Part shown: positions 38,001-49,777 of the stretch, piece after piece | How positions within the stretch are numbered: the stretch's first letter is position 1 | Layout: each line of letters opens with the position of its first letter | Assembly: GCF_036373705.1 (NCBI RefSeq) | Contig: NC_089860.1 | Location: 36,528,921-36,592,920 of the forward strand | Direction of reading: 5' to 3' | DNA from: Amia ocellicauda | Lineage: Eukaryota; Chordata; Actinopteri; Amiiformes; Amiidae | Length of the DNA: 64,000 nt | Made by a program: the position numbers and the translations under genes | Notes under the pieces: model-generated | Told to the model about the DNA's origin: nothing | Seen by the model: only the letters and a program-made list of their open reading frames with translations | Database searches by the model: none

Positions 38001-40069
38001 TTAATTAAGACTCAACACACTTGACCCCCGGTGTGTTACACACATTAGGTTAGATGCAAGATATTTACATGGAAACACTAGATTGCTTTATTGATCTGTA
38101 TCTTATTGTGTAACAAGGCTGCAACTTGTTTCTTGAATTGTGTTAACCGAGTTCACATTTGCTCATCATTGGGGGCAACGCATGGGACCCAAAGTGGGCT
38201 GTCGTATTCCTTCAACAATCATTTGACGGCCTCCCCACAATTCCAGTTGTATATTGTGACATCTGTATACATCTGTTAAACAACACTCGGTTCTAACTGA
38301 CGCAACCCACACCCGAGAGAAGAAAGATGAAGGCAGGGGGATTGTTTATTGTCACTAACAAACTGAATTAAGACTCAACAGCAGATTCCTCTTTATGTAC
38401 ATAAACCACTCACTGGTGCAGTAGTAAGGGACTGGCCTCTAACCCACACCAATCCACCCGTCCCCATTATCGCTCGCTCGGACGCTGGGAAGCCTTGTGC
38501 ATCCCCCGACGATGACTTCACACGCTTGAATTTGCTTTTTCAAGAAATCAACTTTGTAAATGAGTTCGCTTCGGAGCCTCTCTTCTGCACTTCGTCGCAT
38601 TCGAGGCAATGGCAGCACGAGGCTGATGTGTGGCTGCACGGGTTACAGTGTCAGCGGCTTCACGCTTATTCATTTACATGACAGACCGGCTCCGTGGCAG
38701 CAGTCCCCCCCAGCCCGGCACAGCGTCAGAAATCTGTTTGGCTCGTGCCCAGCTATGTGCACTGCCGAGATGCAGTGGAAAGCTCATTCACTGTGCTGGA
38801 GTTCATCAGTGCACAGAAAACTGACAGGATCTCAGGCCATTTATCACAGCGTTATGTGGCAACAGCTTTCACAGGAAAATAAAACCGGTTTTAAGTTTCT
38901 TTTTAAAGCAGTACTTCACATATGTTCTATTGTGTTGCTTTTACTGTGTGTGTCTGTTATGCCTTTATGCTGCTTCTGCTCTACTTATATTATGCAGGCA
39001 AACTATAGGGGGCCTGCACTTCGTACATTTGTAATGCTCCTAAACTAATCATGCTTCTATTAAGCACAGAAGAAAGAGGAACATTGTCCATTAAGATATA
39101 AAGCAAAGCCATCAGCCGTTTAAACTTCACATGGCAGTAATGGAGCCCTTGACCCGCAAACACCGACACATTTCAGGTCAAGGACGGCACGTCTGGCCCC
39201 TTTGCACTCGAACAACCGACGCCACACTTTGCACCTTCACGTCATCGTGTCTGTTCTTCAATACTTCATTCCTCAAGCCTTATCCACCCGCAACAGCGAC
39301 TGTAATGACTAATGTTTGTAATAAAGTAAACGGTAATAAATAAGCTTAAATTCAGATTACAAAATTGTTTACCATCTCCTTTAGTGTTGGAGCAATATCA
39401 ATTTGAAACTAGGGAGTGTTTTTTCAGACACCCAGGCTGCAAACAGTGATACACTGATTGTAAACAGAGTCTCAGAGAGACTGTCTGAATGGGCACAGAA
39501 GCACATCAGTGTTCAGCTGTCACAGGTTAACACATACAATGGCAGCCTATTACAAGAAAGCAGATGGTTGATATAAAAATACTGGTTTCACATCAAGAGT
39601 GAGTGAATGAGTGAGTTCTGGGAGTTTGCAATTATTGAAAACACTGCATGCAAAACAAATAAGTTTAGTCTTGCCACCCTACCAGGCCCAGCTTTGCCCC
39701 TCTGAAGCTAATCCTGGTCTAAGGGACTGGGTGCATATGCAAACAATTAAGGCAATGTTACACTGCAGTTGAACCCGTGCCAAGATTAGCAACTGGACAC
39801 AGCTAGGCTGATGAGCAAAAGCAAAGTAAATTCAAACTGCAAAGTGTAATTTGCATAACTTTAAAAATATGGCATTATATAAAATTCGAACTTAATCAGC
39901 CAGGTTTTGCAGGATCAAAACTGTAGAAAAGCGCCACAGCTGCACAGGCTGCCACGCAAAGTTCAGGAGCAGACGTGTCCATGTTCGTGTGAGAGTGAAG
40001 GGCTGTAAACAAAGAGCTCCGACAGCCGCTCAATGATGTCCCTGCATGTCCACACAGAAGGGTACGACT

Positions 40070-40072
<3 letters not shown>

Positions 40073-40096
<24 letters not shown>
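40073..40096. repeat. (AT)n microsatellite
   Basis: About 24 bases of alternating A and T at the edge of the GMEB1 CpG island, within intron 1. Confidence 0.9.
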
Positions 40097-40100
<4 letters not shown>

Positions 40101-40690
40101 TGAACGCATTTGCACAGCGGCGCCTGTGCGTGTCCGCTGGTCCCCCGGGACGCTGCTCTCGCCAGGCGGCGCGGGTCTGTCAACACGCCGCTCTCCGCGC
40201 CGCAGCCCCCCCGGCCCCGCCACACTGCACGCCGCTCACGCCCGACAGAGGTGATCAACGCACGGCGCGCTGCCTGTCCGCCGGCCGCCGACGTGCCTCC
40301 GTCTCTCTTCTCTGCCTCCCTCTCTCCCCCTCGCACTGACGTCCCCGGTGCGGCAGCACGTACACCACGCCGCTGCTCCGCTCCAAATGGGTGTCCGTGC
40401 CGCTCCCGGGGCACTGCCCCTCGAAGCCCGCTCCAGCCCCCGCCCCGGCCGCCCCACGGTGCCCCGGTCGGCGCCCCGGTGCCCCGAGCCCCGCCGGGCC
40501 CGCGTCCGCCCGGCCCTCGGCGTTTTCTTACCGTTTTACTGAGGCGAACACATCCTCGGAGCGTCCGCACAGCCTGTGCGCATGCGCGCTGCGCGGCGCC
40601 GCACTTCCTGCTATGAAGGCAGGGAGCCTCGCCTGGCCGAGCGGAGGAGCAGGAGCCCAGCTGCCCACAGTGCCCACACGGCCGGGCTGC
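40090..40690 (-). promoter_or_regulatory. CpG island promoter of GMEB1 with NRF1 and ETS sites
   Basis: Very GC- and CpG-rich region around the inferred first exon. A perfect NRF1-type palindrome TGCGCATGCGCG lies at 40,577-40,588. About 15 bases further upstream in gene sense, the plus strand has ACTTCCTG, which reads CAGGAAGT on the minus strand, a strong ETS/GABP-like site. This pair is typical of TATA-less housekeeping promoters and fits the broad expression of GMEB1. Confidence 0.7.
40532..40610 (-). other. gmeb1: Inferred noncoding first exon of GMEB1
   Basis: On the minus strand the sequence GCCTCAGTAAAACG is followed by GTAAGAAAAC, a strong donor at 40,531-40,526, inside the CpG island. 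The next exon starts at 37,143 with a good acceptor and holds the start codon 18 bases in, so an upstream noncoding exon is needed. The 3' boundary (40,532) is well supported; the 5' end is uncertain, probably near the NRF1/ETS sites at 40,577-40,611. Confidence 0.6.
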
Positions 40691-42480
40691 ACCGGCACCG
40701 TCCCCTGAGAACAGTCCCTCGACAGTCACGGCTGTACATGCATCAGTCTGGTTTATGTGTGTGCCATTATTGCCATTTCTACCCAGCAGCTGCACTGTCA
40801 CACTTTGACTTGTGTTCAAATTGCGCTTTTTATTATTAGCTCATTTTTTTGTTTTCTTTTTTTATCTCCATGAATTGAGATGATTCAAAAGATACACACC
40901 ACTCCCAGTCGGAAAGCAAAATGCAAGATCGCACGTTTTTTCTTGAAAATGTAGTTTCCTTATAACTCTGGAAAATGCATTTCTGTACTCATCTGGCCCC
41001 TGTGGTCCCCCGTATCCTGTTGGCGTATTTATGCGCCCTGTTGCCTCATTATATTTTGTTTATTAAGAAGTATCTTCCAGTAAAGTTAAAGGTATTATTA
41101 TCATTATGATTATGTTTTTTATTATTATTTCAAATGTATCAATATATATTCCTCCAACAGATGTCAGGCTTTTTCAATAAACTGTCTAGCATCGACCGCA
41201 ATACATTGTTTTGCAGTTATAAAAACAAAAACACACACACACACTTTGAGGATTGTATTAATAATAAATAACGAAAAATGCAGAATAAATACACAACAAT
41301 CACGCAAAGCTGGTACTGTTACCAGTAGCTCTGTTGTGGGTTTCAAAGGTTCCCCATTAAATTGTTATACACGTATCAAGTGATGAATACACATTTGCGT
41401 GGTAGTGTTAATGTGCTGAGAGTCATGTACACCACTACATTATTTGGGGGCACCATAATGAGCTGTGCCAGGCATTTGTCGCCCAATGACGTGCAGCTGC
41501 CCCCACAATGACCACTGTCCAGTGACTGATATCATTAGTCCAATTGTCCAGCATCACACTACACTTCTCTTTCAGTCAGTGTGTTGGCATTATGGTACTT
41601 GTGTGTTTGCATCAGTGTGGGCTGCAAATAACTGTTAGCAGAGGAAAAACAAGCAAGCAATAAGAATATGTTTCCGGGTTGTTTTTATAATGAAATATCT
41701 AAATAAATAAATGAATAAATAAATAAATAAAATTATTTTCTATACAGTAAATGCCTGTAGATTCTGAAGTAACGGTTATGTCTGTATTTGGATATGTCAG
41801 ATATGCTCTTGACATAAAAGATAAAGCTCACTGTCTTTTTATTCCTGTGTCTCCTGTTGCTATCCAGTGCATCTAAATTGGTTCATCTTTCTGCCTCTGA
41901 ACTGTTCAGCCTGTGCTGTTTTTATATTTTATTATATTTACATATATTGTATTTTTGCACCTGCACCGTTCACGTTTGTAATCAAAATCAACTGTACCTA
42001 TGTTGTTCTCTACCCATATGAGACCAATATGTTTAATATGTGCGATCCTTTTCCTTTCACAAGTGCAAATTACCCCCTTTATATATTTTAAATATAGTTT
42101 AGTGATCTATAATTAATACATTTATTTCAGATGTTGAAAACATATGCATAAATTAACCTCAACAAATATATTTCAACATATAAAACTTGGATTACATACC
42201 GACATATATTTTGGGGGCCACTTTGGGCATATGAAAAATATAAGCATCATTATAATAAAAATATGTGTTTGTTACATATAGGATATATTTATTTTCTGTG
42301 ATGTTCCCTGTAGTGTGCTGTATATTTAGTTAATTGTTAGTTTTATAAAACATCTAAGTTAGGTATAATAATATATACAATAATAATATAACAATAGACT
42401 GTTACTGTTATTATTATAAAGGTTAATGTCATGTTCAGTGGAGAGAGAAAGCTCTTCTCAACACAAGTCTCTTTGGGATT
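40691..42480. other. Divergent intergenic spacer between GMEB1 and the DCBLD gene
   Basis: AT-rich sequence between two head-to-head promoters. It holds simple repeats such as (AAAT)n near 41,697-41,730 and ATATATT runs near 42,180-42,370. No gene or recognisable exon is seen. Confidence 0.6.
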
Positions 42481-42802
42481 GATGTTTCCAGACCCCTGTG
42501 GCCCCCGCGGCCCTGGGACACGAATCCCTGACGTCACAAACACGGGTCAGAGTTGTAACATTGCGAACGTCCCGCAGCGGCTCGCCTTATTTGGAGAAGG
42601 ACGGCTCGACTGTCACCTCCTCTAGCCAATCATATTACGAGCAGCTCGGCCGGCCGGCCAATGGGAGCAGCGCACTGTCACAGGCAAAGCGGAGCCTCAG
42701 TAGCTGCGGCGGGACAGACGCGAAGTTACAATGTGTCTGTGTGACCCGTGAGCTGCCCGTGGTCAGTGTGGGCGGCTCGGCACCGATAGACACTTTGACA
42801 TC
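42481..42802 (+). promoter_or_regulatory. Promoter and 5' UTR of the DCBLD-family gene
   Basis: GC-rich segment directly upstream of the start codon. A perfect CRE, TGACGTCA, lies at 42,529-42,536. CCAAT boxes lie at 42,626-42,630 and 42,658-42,662, 32 bases apart on the same strand. Transcription probably starts somewhere between 42,665 and 42,803; no TATA box is evident. Confidence 0.6.
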
Positions 42803-42902
42803 ATGTTCGCGACACCCGGCCACGCTCTGGATCCTGTCGACCTCTTGTGTGGATTCGTCTTCATTTTATGTATAGAAACTTTGGGAATTTACGGACAAGA
42901 GG
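42803..42902 (+). CDS. DCBLD-family exon 1: signal peptide
   Basis: Thirty-three codons plus one base, ending in donor GTGAGT. The hydrophobic core LLCGFVFILCIETLGIYG lies about 14 residues in, behind a polar start (MFATPGHALDPVD). Cleavage near YGQEG would leave the mature protein starting at the GEGCGRTVF segment encoded by exon 2. No in-frame upstream ATG is attractive, and the promoter CCAAT boxes are only 140-180 bp away. Confidence 0.8.
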
Positions 42903-45900
42903 GTGAGTTGCATTGGATGTTTCTGTCATTTTGTCTTCCCTGCACTCAGGAATAGAGCGCACACAAGGCTGAGCAGGGCAACGCTTTGGTGCTTTACTTT
43001 GCTAATGTTTCCCCGCGATATAAACAGTATAAATAGCCCACAGTTTTGTTCTGCCCACTGGATCTACAGTATGAAGGCAGCTGTGCGTTAATGAATAATC
43101 CCGGCTGACGGGTGCAGTAAACAGCTCAGAGTTTTACTGTTGCACACGACTGCTCTGAAAAGTGTTCAAGGGAAAATAACATCGTTGACAGGCAAACATC
43201 ACAGTGACACCTCGCTGTCCTTTTTAAAGATGATTTTAATGCGATAGTATAAATACAATGATTGATTTATATGACACTCTTAAAGTTGATCTTCTACAAA
43301 ATGTCAGTAGTGATATAGACGGTTTCTGTGAAAAGGTGCAACTACACCTGTCCACCCTGCAAAAGTTCATCTCGTTTTTCTTCCCATAGTGCTTGAATGT
43401 GTTTGGACCAGACTGGACTATTCATATCTTTATTTGGATCAAGTCCATCTTTAACACTTAGGTTGTAAATGATTATGTGCGACGGTGTTTGCAGTGTAGA
43501 TAAGGGATCGTGTACACAAATAAGCAGCTAGTGAATGCATGTGTACTATCTTATAGTTTAATGTTGTTCTATAAACTGTTATATTATTAGTCCAAAGTAC
43601 TCCATATTAATCACACAAGGTGTGTGCCACCTGATATCTACTGAAGTTCATCTGGTGTATCTGAAAAAATACTACTTTCTTACAATCTAAAACAAATAAT
43701 GTAATCTTTCTTTCTTTCTTTTTTTTAACTTTCTTAGTGGTAATACTACAATTTGTTTGTGTAGAGGGGGGGAATACATTCAATCATTTTCTTGAAGTTT
43801 CAAAAAACATTGGTTTTCCTTTTACACTAAAGCTAGGAGTGCCAGACTTGCACAGGACGGTGCTTGATCTCCATTTCCTCAACGACACGGCCATCAGTGT
43901 CGCTCAGTCTCCTAAACATTTCCAGTTAGGTTTGAGTCATTGTAACTCTCGACTTGATAGATTTGTTCCTCTGGAGCGTTTTGCCAAACCTCTTGTTGAA
44001 ATATGCGTTTCTGTGTTGTGACTTTTGTCAGTAACACTTTTGATTGTTAATAAGATCGCCAGAGGCTGCAGAGTGACTCATCTCATTAATACTCCAGTTA
44101 GAACAGCGATCCTGTCTCTAAAGCCAGGCTGACTACAGCTGGTTAGTCCCCAAAATCATCAGCATTCACTGCACAGCTTTCTGGATTTAAATGGGAGAAG
44201 TTATTCCCAGTCTTTAGGCAGAATGTAATACATTAAAATTATAATAATCTGTTGGACTGTGTTATTCCTGGACCAGGATTGGACATCACTGTAGCTGATG
44301 ATGAACAGACATCCTTGTGTTGTATCACCATTACACCTGTGTTCCAGGCTAGGAGTTGTGTATTGTCAGTGGGTTTAGACAATGAGATGGGAGCTCTTCA
44401 TTCGCACACCATTCACCTCTGAGGGACATGCAGGTGTGGGCATTTTGGTCAGGATTTCAGTGCCTGCGCACATCCAGCTGAGGGTGTGAGTCCAAAGACA
44501 TCATAAGACATCACACTGTAGGTATTTGTCCAAGACCTTAAGCTAATATTACTATAAAGAGTGACATTCAGCTCACGGACTGTGTTAGTGTGGTCATCCT
44601 TCCTGCCGACAGACCAGCGGTGCCCATGTCTACAAAGATCCAGAGTGTTCCAAACCTGGACAGGAAAACTATGTGGGCGGCAAGGATAAACAATAGATAT
44701 TCACATGGTGTTCAGCATTAGGCGAGGAACATCCAAGAGACGGTGTCATGAATCACAGCAATCGCATTCGCAGATGTAGAGTAGGTCCAGACAAAATGCG
44801 CACAAACTCCCAGCCCAGAGTCAACTCAGTCACCACAGCTGCGTTGGGCTGCAATAAAGAAAGATGACAAACATGAGTCAAACCCTTTGACCTTTTCCTT
44901 TAATAAATCACACAACTTCCTCCACTCTTTTTATCAATCTAGATTCCTTTTAAAGAGTATTATATCCTGTTTACGTTTTCCATTTGATGGAGTCTCTTTA
45001 AACTGATGTTGTTGTTTATGCTGCGTCATCATGAGTAACTATGTCAGTAAATAAAAGCGGGGCTTTTTTGGAAAAGCACAATTGCACAATTGAAAGACAG
45101 GAAAGGAAGCTTGGAAATATTTATGGGTTGCACCAGTGCTTTTTCAATTCATTTTTCAGCTTGGCATGATGCTATACTGCTTCCCATGCAGACTTGCTCC
45201 CAGTTGCTCTCAGAATCCTCTGTTCTCCAAGGCTAAATTACCATCACTCTCAGTGAAAACAATACCCGAGGATCATGAAGCATAAAGCACGCAATGGAAA
45301 CAAAAATAAAATAAAAATGGTGACCCAAACTAGTCCTTTAACTCAAGGCTACTGGGACAAATGCATCCGAGCGAGATGATTAAGTTGGATGCATTGCTGA
45401 ATAAAGTGCAAGGTAAGAACATTCTGTCAGATCTGGAGTTGTGGAGCTGAAGAGATCCATAATGACTGCCCTATGGTTAATTAACCATAGAAAGAATGTT
45501 TTGCCATTTTAACATCATTTGACTGGGTTTAACTCAGTTTTATAGTGGTTTCGTCTGGGCTCAACGTGCCTTCCTTCTGCTTTCCTACAGTGGGCTTTAG
45601 GAATACCATAATATACCATGATCGGTATGTCTATGGTAGAATGGGGTAAAGCACAGTGAACGCATGTTAAAGCTACAGGAAAACACTGTAAAACAATGGT
45701 CTCACCATAGTAAAACCTAGTTTAAAGTGCAGACTCTCCAGGTAAGCTCTCTGTGTGCTGTTTCTGGTGAATGAACTCAGTGTTTGAGCTGGTCTTCCCC
45801 GGTTACCAGGTACAAGGAAACGTTTGGGTTCCTTTAGGTTAGAGGTGCGAAAAATTTTGACTCGGTGAGATGCATTTTAAGCATTGGGAAAAGACAAGGC

Positions 45901-48900
45901 TGACATGTTTTTTATAATAAATAATGCATTACAATGTATATTAATAACAGTGAATCATTTAAAAACATTGTAACTTGTTTTTTCTTATCTATTTACAAAA
46001 GTAACAAAAGAAGAATTTGTGACACCCTTTATTTATGACCTCAACTGGGGTTGTGACCCCAGCATTGGGAGCAACTGCTGGCTGTAAACGCTGTGTCTGT
46101 GCATGTTGGGACATATTAGCCTCTCTGAAAGTGCCTGCCTAAGCAGTTATCCCAGGAAATACTGCCGGGCTGTTCCCATGCACTGGTGTGTCTCTGGAGA
46201 AAACCCTGGCTAGACTCTGGTGAGGGTAGAGGCCAGTGAAGTGGTGCAAAAGATTACTCATCCAGTGTGGAGAATAGAGACCGTGGAGCTTGCAGCTGTG
46301 TTTAAGGCTATGGGCAATATTCCCCCTGCCCACACACAGCACGGCCGCGCTGCCATACAGGGGGATCATGCGTTTCTGCAGGAGGCAAGGCGTGTTGCAG
46401 TGATACGTCTCGTCTGGGCTTTCTCAGGAGGGGTTGCGACCCTGCTCTCCTTGAACTGATCCCCGAAGTGAGTGCAATTGAACTGATTAGTCATTTAACC
46501 CTTAGAACACCCAGGGTAACATAAACGCCACACACAGTCTGTTCATCCTGTTAAAGACATATATATTTCAACGGGTCCTTAAGGGTTAACATAACTGTAC
46601 AACAACAACAAAGGCTTGAGAAAAATGTGCCTTTTTAGTGAAAACACACATCACGTTGCTGGGGCTTTGCTTCTGCCAATTCATTACGTGTTTGCATTAC
46701 AGGGGCACGATGTCCTCATTATGGAGAGCGATCGTTATCCTGTTTGGAGAAATGTCCTAGTCTCGGGTGGTTGGCACATGAGCACACAGAGACTTATGCT
46801 GTATTTGTGGACCAGCAGCAAGGGCACTTGTCCAGCTATAGCTAATGATAAAGTTGAGGAATGGCTTGTAGCCTGGGCTCTCCTGACGGTGGCTCTTGCG
46901 CTGCACAGCTGCTGACTTGACTAGTGCCACAGCTGTTGTGAAGGACTTTGGCAACTTTGCTAATGAGTTGCTCTCCAAGCACGGTGCTTTATTAATGTGT
47001 GGCTGTATCTGATCAGAGCCAGGAAAGCTGAGAGGATGGCTTCTGGGTGGCAGCAGGCAGGATGTTTCTAACAGAACCGCTGTCATTGGCTGCGAATCTC
47101 CTGTCGGGATGGGTGTGTTAATGTTATCAGACAGACAGGCCTGACTCAGCTCCCATTTGCACCTATTAACATGTCTTTACACCTTTATTAGAAACCACAG
47201 GGAGAGGGCAGCAACACTCCGGAGAACCCGGGGCGAACCTCCCTCTCACCACGCCGCCGCTCAATGGGAATGGAATGTTTTCAGCAGAAATTCAATATCG
47301 ATATTTCTATAATTATACAGAAACAAGGGGTCGTTCCAGATACAGAATTGAAAACGCTGGGTTGTTTTCCTATCGGCACCAAGCCAAGCAAATGCTGTTG
47401 TTGATTTGTTGTTGTTCTCAGAAAGAGGTTATTATTTCAGCTTGCTAGGGCAAACAGTAATCAGCTCCCAATCCGCACTGCAACACAGCATGACTCACCC
47501 GAACCCATCACTACTACACAGGTAGTCTTGCACCGAGCCCGGGGAGAAGAAAATAACTACAATGTGGCATCCATAAGTTAATAAAAGCCTCCGGTATGAT
47601 TCACTGTTTTCAGCTCCAGTAGGGCTGTTAATCTGCCCCAGCTGTCCCTCCCACAAAATCATTCCCACATTTCTTGGGAGAGAGCTGGTGTTGTTCGTTT
47701 GTGCGCTGTGGAAAGTTCAGCCTGTCAGTTATATCTGTTTTCTGTACGGTAATGGCTGTTTTTGAATCTCTTACTGTGATCACTGTGCAGGTACGGATTA
47801 AGACCGGTTTAAGTGTGCTGATTGGGGAAAAAATGAGAATCCACTGACTAAAGTAATGTTTTTGCTCGTTTGTGAGGTTCTCTTTTGGTCAGACTACCTC
47901 TTTCCCAAATATATATAATGTTGCCACAGTTCTTTAAGGTATCTATGTTTTCCAGTATAGTTTTATGAACAGTTTGAAAACCTGTCACTGCGAAAAAGTG
48001 ATTTCTGTGATTAAATGAGTGCAGCAGAGCTCGACATATGGTTTTGTAGCAGCAACAAAGATTATATGCCAGATGTTTTCCAGGACTTATTCAGGAATGA
48101 ATGCTTTTTAATAATAAAAATAGCCTGATAGGAGAAATGGTTTGAATTTTGAAATATGTATGTTAAACACACAAAAATATATATTTTAACCACCTATCAA
48201 TCTCAAAATCTAAATAAAATATTAAAAGAAAGTAAGGAATAGACCGGGTAGGCCTAATCATAAGCTTGCTTCCCTCGGCAGGAGAAGGCTGTGGGCGCAC
48301 TGTGTTTGCGGCTCAGAGCGGCACCCTGGCCTCGCGGAACTTCCCAGGCACGTACCCCAACGGGACGCAGTGTGTGTGGCGTCTGCGGGCGCCTGGTGGG
48401 AGGACTCTGCGCCTGGTGTTCGGGGACTTCGACCTGGAATACTCCCGCGACTGCAGCGCCGGCTCTCTAACCATCACCCCCGCCGGTGGGGCGCCCAGCT
48501 TGGGTAAGACAACCGCCTTGCCACTCACTGGGAAAGCATCCCTGCAAGCCACACGCCAGCACATGTTCCTGACCACAGATCTGACGGACTGGGTTATACA
48601 CTGTGTGACTGTATGAACAAGAGACTAACGTCGAAATGGAGCCGAGTTCTGGATCTGGAGAGCACAGGCATGAAGTAAATGTATATAAAAGTTAATTCAG
48701 AGAACAGGACACTGTCCTGAGAGAGAAATGTCCAAATCCAACATTGATATTATTCAAGGAAACATCATCTGCATTTGTATATGTCAAGTAGCGAATTACA
48801 TTCTGAGTTATGAGTTTTAACTAAGCTTTCTTCCTCTGGGCCCGAGAGGAAGGAAGTTCTTTTGCTGGTGGTTTGTTCACTAGAAAAGTTTAGGGTCCTC

Positions 48901-49734
48901 GAATGAACCTTTCTTAAGTAATAAACAAAGCGAAATACAGATACTTTTGAAGCGCTTGGCATTCCAAATTCCAATAAAAAGTAAACCCCATGTGTAACAC
49001 AACACCAGGCACACAATGCAGACACAGACACACCCAAATCTGCTTTGTTGATGTAGTACTGGTTCACGGCAGCTCATGAGAGCACAAGTGCGTCTACAGT
49101 TCACCCAGATTGGTCGGATTGGGATTGGGTAATAACTGCTGATGCCAACCAAACCTCACAGCAAAGGCCATGCGGGTACTACACCTTTTGAAAGACATCT
49201 TCATGTAAAGGTGGAGCAGAAAGAGTTGAACTGAGTGCTTAGTGGAGGACAGGAGAGAATGTTGCTTGTTTTTCTGCACCGGCGATGGGTGTAACTGTGT
49301 GCCCTAATGGCTCCCCTGACAGCGGCCGTGCGACAGTCACTTACAGGCATGTCTGAGATCCGCAGCCCTGTGCCACTCTCTTCTCAGCGACATTCCAGGG
49401 ACGCTTGCCTCATCAAATATTTCCTGAACATATTTTCAACAGCTGGAACAGGAACGCTGCCAGGCTCTCAGCCACTAGCCCACTCAGCCTCCCTCTCAAC
49501 CAGGCGCTGAGCTCCGGCCGCAAGCCCACACTGGCCCTCAATTCAGCCGGCCAGCAACATTTGTACAACATTTAGTTGTGTGCAAATGCAGAGCAGGCTG
49601 CCCTCCTGGTGTATTCCCAGAAACTTTGATTAAACAGCTAGAGCATTCATCAGCCCCCCTGTTTCCTGAATCACTGACCACTAAAGACCTAAGGGGGTTG
49701 GGAATATGCATAAGGTCAAATACAATCTAATTGG

Positions 49735-49777
<43 letters not shown>

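Larger units (their letters stand above)
37144..40531 (-). other. GMEB1 intron 1
   Basis: Intron between the inferred noncoding first exon and the exon carrying the start codon. Apart from LINE copy 3 and an (AT)n run at 40,073-40,096 I see no gene. Short plus-strand frames around 38,560-39,050 match nothing I know. Confidence 0.6.

Noticed and set aside
43737..44021. 94-codon open frame in DCBLD-family intron 1
   Set aside because: Unrecognised sequence within an intron whose flanking exons join cleanly in phase; length is within chance for this base composition.
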